Below, piece after piece: positions 20,247 through 64,000 of a stretch of DNA of 64,000 bases. Origin of the DNA: Amoebidium appalachense (Eukaryota > Ichthyosporea); the NCBI GenBank assembly GCA_963693365.1, contig CAVNZM010000012.1:4898001-4962000 (forward strand), given 5' to 3'. The notes below the pieces were generated by a model, which saw nothing but the letters and a program-made list of their open reading frames with translations, made no database searches and was not told the origin of the DNA. Both the position numbers and the translations under genes were made by a program. How positions within the stretch are numbered: the first letter of the stretch is position 1; each line of letters begins with the position of its first letter.

Positions 20247-20810
20247 TGTGTGAGTGTGTGTGTGTGTGCGTACGTGTGTGTGTGTGTGCGTGTATAAAGG
20301 GAAACATCTGTCCACAGCATGAAATACCGTCACCTGCACCGGGGCCGGGTCACGTGTACTTCCATATTTAGAGATTATAAACTTCTACGTGACTATATGT
20401 ACATAATCTGATGTACAGATATGCTCGTTTCCTTTTCTTTACGCTGTTTAAGAAGTATGATTGGTATTCAGGTTGTGTGAACACGAGTTGCTTAGTGGTG
20501 TTGCAGTAAAAGTTGATAGTTCATTCTCTCTACCTCTATTTTTGAAGTATAAAAGAAGGTGTCCACAGCTACATATGTCTGCATCAGACAGGCCCCAGAA
20601 ATGACCGCCGAAACCGTACATAAGGGCAGATACACCATCCCCCCCCCTCCCCCCTCCCCCCCCCCCCTCCCCCCCCCCTCCCTCCCCCCCCCCCCCCCCC
20701 CCCCCCCCCCTCTCCCCCCCCCCCCCGGGACCAACAGGAAAAAAAACAAGGGTTTAAAAAAGGAAAAGAAAAACTAGAGCACAATAAAAGATCTCAACTA
20801 CCCAATTATG

Positions 20811-20852
<42 letters not shown>

Positions 20853-20911
20853 AAAAAAATAAAAAAAATAAAAAAAGGGAAAGAAACGATTGATACACAA
20901 GATTTCCCCGT
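19920..20911. other. Convergent intergenic region between NXPE-like gene and SNF8
   Basis: Holds the two 3' UTRs facing each other. It has a (GT)n-rich block at 19995-20290, then unique sequence 20330-20630, then C runs with an A-rich joint at 20640-20880. AATAAA occurs on the plus strand near 20784 but is far from the plus-strand stop. No gene was recognised. Confidence 0.5.
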
Positions 20912-21228
20912 TTACTTGAGCTCCAGCTCTCCCTTCCACAGGGCCGGGAACCAATAGGTGGGCTCAGCCCCATCCTGCCTGTCCACCCACGCCATTCCCT
21001 CCTTCACCAAATACTCCTGCGGGAAAAAGAAATTTCATTCAGCAAATGTGCAAAACACTTTTGGCTTGGGGAAGGCGGGGGATGCTGTGTGCACATGCAT
21101 GGTTGGAAGGGTGGGGCGGGGCGGGGGGGCGGGGGAAAGGGGGGGGGGGGGGGGGGGGGGGGGGGGAAGGGGGCAATAAGTGTATGCCCTTTCTGAAAAT
21201 ATCCCCCCCCCCCCCCCCCCCCCCCCAC

Positions 21229-21265
<37 letters not shown>

Positions 21266-21598
21266 CAAACAACACGTAAGAACAAAGACTGCAAACCACA
21301 CCGAAAAATAGCCAATAATACGTACTGGACTACATACTCGGCCACGCGCGGCTATCAACCACTCAAAAAGTGACAAGCCTACTACAATACAAAAAAAAAA
21401 AAAAAAGAAGTGGAGGTGCGGGGTATCGATCCCCGTGCCTCTCGCATGCTAAGCGAGCGCTCTACCATCTGAGCTACACCCCCTTCATGGTGACATAGCC
21501 GACATTAGCCACATAACCCCTCAGTAACCTTACCACATAGCATGTGTATGCGAGTGTGGGGGGAGAGGAAATAACCCCACCACTCGCACGAGTTGGGG

Positions 21599-21649
<51 letters not shown>

Positions 21650-22261
21650 TGTATGCGTTAGAGGGTTGGAAATATGGAGGAGACAACAAAGAGCAACAAC
21701 AAAAACGTCCAAAAATGAGAAGCGCGCAGGCAGAAGACACTTGAACTGCAGAGCCAATCATCCGGGGGGGAGGGGCGGGGGATTATGCGCGCGCGGGCGC
21801 ACGTGTGTGCGTGTGATGGTGGTGGTGGTGGCAGTGGTCGTGGTTGGGAAGGGGAGGAAGGGGGAGGGGGGGAGAAAGGGGGGGATGTCGACGGGAGGAG
21901 GCACTCCGAGAGTTAGCGAGCGTGTGTGTGTGTGCCCGCGCGCATGTGTGCGTGTGCGCGCACGCGCGCGCGTGTGTTTGTGTGTTTGTGTGTGTGTGAG
22001 GAGCAAGAGAGATGGGGAGGGGAGAGGGGGGGAGGGGGGTTGTTCGTACCAACACTGCGTCTGCGCGTTCTTTGGCCCAAGCCAACTCTATTTGCAGTTG
22101 CGCACACTTCAGACATGCCGTGTCCTGGCATACGCACCAAAAGGAAAACATCAGCCACTCAACAAAACACAACCTTCGGGCGCAACGACCAGTAAAACAT
22201 TTGTCCTAACTACCATTCAGCCCACCACATCACCCGCTGCTTTCTTTGATTTACAGCAAAT

Positions 22262-22294
<33 letters not shown>

Positions 22295-22375
22295 CGGCGG
22301 CGCTGCGTCCTCCAGCCCTTCCCCTTGCCCGTGCAGCCCGCCCCTTCTCTTTCCCCCCTTGCATTCATTCCTCCA

Positions 22376-22441
<66 letters not shown>

Positions 22442-23426
22442 AAAGAAAAGAAAAAACACCAGTCTCCCCTTCCCTCACCCAGCAGGTACCCACCTATTCA
22501 TGCTTAATGTATCCCCGAGGTTCTTAAACACTCTAAACAGGTGACCTACCGCGGCCATAGTCAGGGCAGTGGAGTGGTCCTGGTTGAGTTCTGTGGGCAC
22601 AGACTGCACCAGCTTACGCGATCCAATTTGAACAACGTCAAAGCCCTTGCCTAGCACCTGGGTGCGTGGAGGAAAAACGGTTAAACATGTATGTATGTGT
22701 GAGAATAGTGCGTGTAGGAAGGTAGGTATGTAGGAAGGGAGGGTAGGTAAAAGGTGTACTGTGGGTAGGTGGGTTACAGTATCGGGTAAAGTGTGAGTAG
22801 GTTGGGTATAGTATCGGGTAAAGTGTAGGTAGGTTGGGTCTAGTATCGGGTAAAGTGGGTGGGTTGGGTATAGTATCTTGTATATTGTGGGTGGGTTGGG
22901 TATAGTATCTTGTATATTGTGGGTGGGTTGGGTATAGTATCGGGGTAAAGTGTGGGTGGGTTGGGTATAGTATCGGGTATATTGTGGGTGGGTTGGGTAT
23001 AGTATCGGGTAAAGTGTAGGTAGGTTGGGTCTAGTATCGGGTAAAGTGGGTGGGTTGGGTATAGTATCTTGTATATTGTGGGTGGGTTGGGTATAGTATC
23101 TTGTATATTGTGGGTGGGTTGGGTATAGTATCGGGTAAAGTGTGGGTGGGTTGGGTATAGTATCGGGTATATTGTGGGTGGGTTGGGTATAGTATCGGGT
23201 AAAGTGTGGGTGGGTTGGGTATAGTATCGGGTATATTGTGGGTAGGGTGCATGGAGGCAAAACTATGCCAGTTCAAATCCCTACCCAGCACCTGGGTTTA
23301 GGTTTTGGATTCCTGGGCCGGGGGGGGGGAGGGGGGGGGGGGGGGGAGGAAGGGAGAGGACGGGAGGAGGGGAGGAGGGGAGGGGGAGAAGGGGAAGGGG
23401 AGGGGGAGAGCCAGACAGGGGGGCAA

Positions 23427-23457
<31 letters not shown>

Positions 23458-23864
23458 TAAGGGGGGTATGGTGCTGTCTCACCTTCAGCTTTTTGATGGC
23501 TCTCTCACAATCATCTCTGTTACAACAAAACACGTTAGCCCCCGAAACCCCCCCAACCCCACCTCCACCCAAGCAACCCACCATCTACCATACATAGAGA
23601 AGGGGGCGGGAAAAGAGGGACTATTTCTGGACTGTTTTTGGAAGTTGTTTCACACTGCAGCTAAAGCAAGAAACACACACACACAAACACACACACACAC
23701 ACACACATCCAAGTCTCCCCCCCCCTCCCTCCCTCCCCCCCCCCCCCCCCCCGCCGCTGTAGGTGCATGTGTGTATGCCTTTCTCTCTCTTGCTGCGCAC
23801 GCCTGAGTGTGAGTGCACGTGCATGCAAGTCTCTGTCCCCCCCGCCGCCCGTGTGTGTGCGTGT

Positions 23865-23908
<44 letters not shown>

Positions 23909-24031
23909 GCCTGCACGCCGACATGTGCTTGTGTGTACGTGTGTTTGCGTGTGTTGATGTGACGAATGCAGCAGACGACAGGATTTCTGGGGTGTGAGTG
24001 TGTATGTGTGAGTGGGTGGGGAGTGGGGGGG

Positions 24032-24073
<42 letters not shown>

Positions 24074-24213
24074 GCATGTGCTCGTGCATGCCCGCGCGTA
24101 CATACTTGGGTGCCTCCCTGCATGCACCCATGTGTGTATGTGGGTGCGCATGTAAACGTGACTGGTGCCACAGACGAGGAGGGCTATTCGGGGGACGGAA
24201 AGGGCGGGCGGGG

Positions 24214-24255
<42 letters not shown>

Positions 24256-24482
24256 GAATGCGGGAGGGGAGGGGCGGGGTGGGGGGGAGATTATGCACAC
24301 ATACATTGAGGGCTGCTGTGCGTGCTTTGGGCGTATCCTCAGGACCTGTTTCATGACGTCATCCAGGTCCATCAGCCCCCCGTTTCTTGGCCGGGCAGCC
24401 AGGCACACCTCCACTATCTGCACACCAAGCTGCACACAAACACCCACCCAGTCAGACATGCACATTGCTAACTCCCCCCCAC

Positions 24483-24516
<34 letters not shown>

Positions 24517-24565
24517 ACAGTTTTCTGGCCCCCTCACTCTCTATGGCGGGGGGAGAGAGAGAGAG

Positions 24566-24602
<37 letters not shown>

Positions 24603-24697
24603 ATAGGAAACAAAGAAGAAGTGTGTACGTCCATGGTTGTGTGTGCATGTGTGTGTGTGTGTGTGTGCGTGCACGTGTGTGTGTGTATGTGTGTAAC

Positions 24698-24728
<31 letters not shown>

Positions 24729-24840
24729 AGCCACCTGCATGCAATTCCAGTGAAAAGCCTAGCTCCTGTAGGACAGGGGTTGCGAATTATCGAATATAAT
24801 CTTGTGTGTGCATGCGTGTGTGTGTGCGTGTGCATGTGTG

Positions 24841-24875
<35 letters not shown>

Positions 24876-26981
24876 ACATGATGGCATGTGGGATGGGAGA
24901 GACCCACCTCAAAGTAGAAGTCACCGACCCCAAGCAGCTCAGACCAGAAACCCTTGCGTGCTGGGCGGAGGTCACAGTAGGTGAGAATTACATGCCTTTG
25001 TGACAACATTTAATCATCCGTCTACACCCCTCCTCCCCCCCCCCCCCCCCCCCCTCCCCCCCCCCCCCACACACACACGTGCATCAGCCCCCATCACCTC
25101 CCCCCTCTTTCCTTCTTCCCCCCCCCCCCCCCCCCCCCTTCCCCCCAACAACACAACACACACACACACACACTTGGCTACCCCCCTCCCCCCCCCCCCC
25201 CAAAAAAGAACAGAAAAGAAAGGGGGAAAAAAAAAGCCCTTCCCCACCATCAAATAATGACGTTCCTGTCTCTAAATGCTTGCACACTACACCATCAATC
25301 CCTCCCCCTCCCCCTCCCCCCCCCCCCCCCCCCTCCTTCCCGCTGCCCCCACCCTTCATTCCTACCCTTGGTTTATCTGTGCGTGAATGGACTAATACGA
25401 CCACGTTTAGGCAGGCAGGGGAGAGAGTGTTTCTGTGCGTGTGCATGACGGATGGAGAACGGAGAGTGTTAGAGTGTTATCAAAAAAATGTGGCGTGGGT
25501 AGTCTATACCTGCCTGCCCTCCATTTACAGTGTAATGAATATGCCAGTCATCAAACTACACGGGGGAGGAGGAGGAGGAGGAAGGGGGGGGGGGGGGGGG
25601 GGGGGGGAGGAGACGGAGAAAGGGGAAGAGAGGATGGGGTTGGGGGGGGGGGGGGGGGGGGCAGGGAGGGAGCTGGAAAAGAAGATCAACCAACTGAAAG
25701 CCAGCCGGTAAAGGAGAAAGAGAGAAAAGAAATGAGGTGCTACTATTGAAAGGCTCATGTATGGTAAGACCCGTTACCAGGGGATGTGGGACCCGAAACA
25801 AGGGAAAAAGGAAGAAAAGGGGGGAGGGGGGGGGGGGGGGGGGGGGGGGAGGGGGACAAACAAAAAAGAAAGAAAGAAAGAAAGAAAGAAAGAAGGAAAA
25901 AAACGGTGGTTAGCTTACAAGCTAACGGATCCACTCCAACCTGGGCGCACATCTTCTGGAAGTGTGTGCGGAAAACCGGGTTCTTGGCAATGTCCTTCTT
26001 GTGTTTTCTGTTGTCGGGTACATACAAAAAGAATTTATTTTCGGTCTTGACACGTTTCTGTTGAGAGAGGCGGACTCAAGCCATGCACATTTCATGAGTA
26101 GAAGATGCAAATGCATGCTGTTACCTCCAATATCGCCGTAAGCAACCAAGTTTAAACCCTCCCCCCTCCCCCTCCCTCCCCTCCCCCCCCCCCCCCTCCC
26201 TACCCCATCCCCCCCCTCCTCCCCCTCCCCCCGGGGGCCTCTTTCCTTCCTCCCTGGCCCCTTTCCTCTCTCCATCTTCTACACTGCCCAAACGGCGTTG
26301 ATAAACGCACAGGCTTGCCTTCAACCATTGAACACAACCGGAAGTATGGTTTCTAACACAGTACGCACACGGCACGCACATGCACATGCATTCACACACA
26401 CACACAAATACTATCTAGTGAGTTGGTACGTTCCCCCCCCCCCCCCCCCTCCCCCCTTCCCCCCCCCCTCCCCCCCTCTCCCCCCCCGAGTCTCCGGGCG
26501 CCACCGCCAGCTTTCACACACTTCTCCAACCCTCCGTACTCAAACCCTTATCTACCTTCCTTCCCTTCCACCTCCACTTGCCAAAGTTGACCATGGCTAA
26601 TTTCTACCACCAATGTTTCACAAGCAGTTGTTACACCCACAACAAAACATATGGAAACACAAGTGCTCATGTCAACAGGCACCGAGAGTATACATGAATT
26701 GTGAGCACTTACAAGGCAAAATTTTCCAGCTGTGTCTTGAATACCTCCATTTGTTCAGTCATCTGCCCGTCTCAACATGTTAGTCAAAATGTCCACTAGA
26801 AAACACTGCTCTACACAGACCCTAAAAAACCGGAGATTTTACAGTCAGCACATAAGATTGCAGGTGGTCGGGTTGTCAATAAAGGCAAGAGAGCTGGATT
26901 TGGATAATTGACGCGAGCAAAAAGGGACGGGCAGGGAGATGACTGTGTTGTTGTTTGGGAGGAGAGGCGAAGAACGGGGGG

Positions 26982-27015
<34 letters not shown>

Positions 27016-27740
27016 AGTGGAGGACGTGTAAAGAAAAGGAGTGGAGGTGGCAGAGACAGCTAGAGAGGACGATGGAGTGGAACCGTCTGTTTGTGCATGA
27101 AAGAATCGTAGGGAGATGGCAGGTGTGCAAATGGGGAGAGCATCGTAGTGAGATGGCAGGTGTGCAAATGTGTATCTGGCTGTGCACCTGCCTTTAATAC
27201 ATGATGAGGAATAGCCGTGACGACAAAGCTTAGCTTAGAAAGACGGGGAAAGAGCTTAGAGAACAAGAAAGGGACACCCACCGTTTTCATTTCGGCTTCT
27301 TCCATTTGCTCACCGACCTGCCTAGCTATTTGCTGCCAAAGGAAAGAAATCGTCAAAAGAAGAAACAACCGCATGGGAAACTGGTGTAGCAACACAAACA
27401 AGGACCGATGTCATTTTTCTACGAGGAGCCTACCTTTCGAATCATGCGTACTTTATGGGTTCAAGATTTGTTTTGCTCCTAGGCACCCACCCGAACCTGT
27501 CAACAGGCAGCAGGAGACAGCCCATGAAAATTATAGAATAGGTGTGTGACTCAGTGAAAAAAATTCCAGTCAAAAATTCCTATCAAACCAAAGTCCTCTG
27601 AAACTATTCTCTTGAGCAACATCTTGAGTGAGCTCACTTGTGCGTAAAAGTTCTTGAGACCATGTATGTGTTGAGCGACCACAACACACCTTGGTCGCCT
27701 GCTGGCGCTGAATGCCAGCTATTCCCGGACCCCGCCTCAT
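20912..27740 (-). CDS. SNF8: ESCRT-II subunit SNF8/VPS22 (EAP30), 10 exons
   Basis: Core subunit of ESCRT-II, which with VPS36 and two VPS25 copies acts on endosomes in multivesicular-body sorting. Minus-strand exons: 27740-27690, 27332-27282, 26762-26713, 26007-25919, 24960-24908, 24429-24305, 23516-23483, 22657-22550, 22124-22050, 21016-20912 (TAA). All are GT-AG and every phase closes, giving 246 residues (human about 258). The translation follows human SNF8 nearly gap-free: MRRGPGIAGI at the start, FKTQLENFALKHKKDIAKNP, KGFWSELLGVGDFYFE, VEVCLAARPRNGGL, ERAIKKLKVLGKGF, LVQSVPTELNQDHSTAL, LAWAKERADAVLEYLVKEG and AEPTYWFPALW. The family's order is kept: an N-terminal helical part, then two winged-helix domains. 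The C-terminal tail after FPALW is shorter than in human. Introns are filled with C/G runs, CA/GT repeats and a minisatellite. The gene is divergent from FANCD2. Confidence 0.95.
21411..21483 (-). tRNA. tRNA-Ala (anticodon AGC)
   Basis: On the minus strand the 73 bases begin GGGGGTGTAGCTCAGATGG and end ACCCCGCACCTCCA, forming a full cloverleaf. The anticodon stem CTCGC/GCGAG encloses loop TTAGCAT, giving AGC. The acceptor stem GGGGGTG/CACCTCC contains the G3:U70 wobble pair that is the universal alanine identity element, and the discriminator base is A. Internal A-box (TAGCTCAGATGG) and B-box (GGATCGATACC-type) sequences are present, and a T run follows at once on the minus strand. There is no intron and no encoded CCA beyond the natural end. 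It sits in the last intron of SNF8 (22049-21017), on the same strand. Confidence 0.95.
22735..23255 (-). repeat. ~33-bp minisatellite with higher-order periodicity in SNF8 intron
   Basis: About 16 units of plus-strand GTGGGTGGGTTGGGTATAGTATC followed by either GGGTAAAGT or TTGTATATT or GGGTATATT. The variant order repeats: the block starting near 22827 recurs near 23015, so the array grew in multi-unit steps. It lies in the intron between SNF8 exons 7 and 8. Confidence 0.92.
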
Positions 27741-28363
27741 TCTCGCTTCTTGGTGTCGGCACTACGTATATTCCTGGTGAAATCTTCTAGTGTGGCTCCC
27801 CAGCTGTCGGCTGCAAATTTAAAAGTCACTAGCTATGTAGTAGGAGGGTCTACTAGGCTGTTCAAAAAAAAAAAAAGCCCACTCCTGACTGAGCCAGGTG
27901 TTTGCGTAATCATGCTTTGAATCATATTTATTAGCCATATAACGTTAAACAAGAACGTTTGTTATTGGGGAAATACTGAAAGCCAATGAAACCGCGTATG
28001 CTGCATTTTGGCGCCAACTCAACCCCTGAGCGGCGCCTGGACCAAGGCCTGCTACATACAACCTGGACTCGACACCTTGCGCGCTGTTCATGACCAAAAC
28101 TCGACTCGGTCTGAGGCTCCGCCGACCACTTTAAAATACAGTACTGTACATACGGTGGCACAACGGTTACCAGGAAAGGCTCAGAGTTTCTAGCTTTGAC
28201 ACCAGTTTAACGAAAAACAACAGGTCTTATTAGTTTTCATTCGTAGCACAACCATACAATCTGCGCTTAATAGTCCTTTTTGGTGACAAGTCCGAACATG
28301 GTGAAAATGGTGGCTCATCTTTTATGATTGAACAGAGTTAATATTACATGGTAGTGGTTGAGA
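27741..28363. promoter_or_regulatory. Shared upstream region of divergent SNF8 and FANCD2
   Basis: 623 bp between the two start codons, of moderate GC and with only one A run (27867-27879). The short distance suggests a bidirectional promoter. No TATA box or known motif stands out. Transcription starts cannot be placed from the sequence. Confidence 0.4.
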
Positions 28364-63746
<35,383 letters not shown>

Positions 63747-64000
63747 GGTGGTGACGATGAAGAAGAGGTGGAGGTGGATGGAAACGAGGATGAGAAAGAA
63801 AAAGAGGATTAGGAAGAGAACGAGGATGAGGAAGAGAAGGAGGAAAGGGGAAGAGAACGTGGAATGAGGAAGAGAACGAGGAAAGGGGAAGAGAACGAGG
63901 AATGAGGAATAGAACGAGGAAGAGGAAGAGAACGAGGAATGAGGAGACAAAGAAGAAGAAAAGGAGGTGGTGGTGGAACAAAGCGAGGATGAAGATAGCG
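63747..64000 (+). repeat. Purine-rich (GAGGAA/GAACGAGGA)n tract after FANCD2 stop
   Basis: AGGAAGAGAACGAGGAATG-type units of about 20 bp continue the composition of exon 41 without a break. In the exon's frame they read acidic residues interrupted by stops, so this looks like a former or expanding part of the tail. No other gene is visible before the window ends. Confidence 0.7.

Noticed and set aside
21310-21375. Possible SNF8 exon reading SLFEWLIAARGR before a GTATGT donor
   Set aside because: It aligns less well than LAWAKERADAVL at 22050-22124, which fits exactly and in phase.
21484-21535. Minus-strand peptide ANVGYVTMK beside the tRNA-Ala, resembling the NGYVTV of SNF8
   Set aside because: No acceptor keeps phase, and the exon at 22124-22050 already supplies this part of SNF8 without gap, so the match is coincidental.
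22735-23255. Telomere-like or CRISPR-like repeat
   Set aside because: The GGTTGGGT units are contiguous with no spacers and lie within a gene intron; it is a minisatellite.

Overview
The window is nuclear DNA of an intron-rich eukaryote. All five protein genes are split by long introns, most of them GT-AG, and two Pol III-type tRNA genes are present. The sequence alone does not fix the lineage. The coding exons are ordinary and conserved, while the non-coding DNA is extraordinarily simple: long (CA)n/(GT)n arrays, runs of C or G up to several tens of bases, C-run/A-run junctions and several minisatellites. Almost all the long Thr-His, Val-Cys, Pro-rich or Gly-rich open frames are translations of these repeats and are not genes. 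A protist or alga is plausible, but this is inference.

Layout from left to right. (1) TRPT1/Tpt1, a tRNA 2'-phosphotransferase, minus strand, ATG at 4043 and 3' end near 87. (2) A divergent plus-strand gene, 4512-9035, for a BNR/Asp-box beta-propeller-like protein. (3) A repeat-rich intergenic stretch, 9036-13568. (4) A plus-strand gene, 13569-19919, for a type II membrane protein with a filamin-like Ig segment and a C-terminal SGNH/PC-esterase domain, the NXPE-like architecture. (5) SNF8/VPS22 of ESCRT-II, minus strand, 27740-20912, convergent with gene 4, with a tRNA-Ala(AGC) in its last intron. (6) FANCD2, the Fanconi anaemia DNA-crosslink-repair scaffold, plus strand, 28364-63746, 41 exons, divergent from SNF8, with a tRNA-Val(CAC) in intron 36. 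I assembled each gene by matching exon peptides to remembered human proteins and checking that donor and acceptor phases close.

The genes are functionally unrelated (tRNA repair, a propeller protein, a secretory-pathway esterase-like protein, endosomal sorting, DNA repair); this is not a pathway cluster. They pair head-to-head (TRPT1/BNR, SNF8/FANCD2) over short upstream regions of 468 and 623 bp.

The most notable signal is in the introns. Several have (GT)n just after the 5' splice site and (CA)n just before the 3' splice site on the sense strand, so the two intron ends could pair in the pre-mRNA. FANCD2 also shows two or three GC-AG introns, three tandem duplications that copy splice sites, one single-base frameshift at an A5 run, two TTAA-flanked inverted-repeat elements inside introns, and a dispersed ~105-bp repeat that ends in poly-C.
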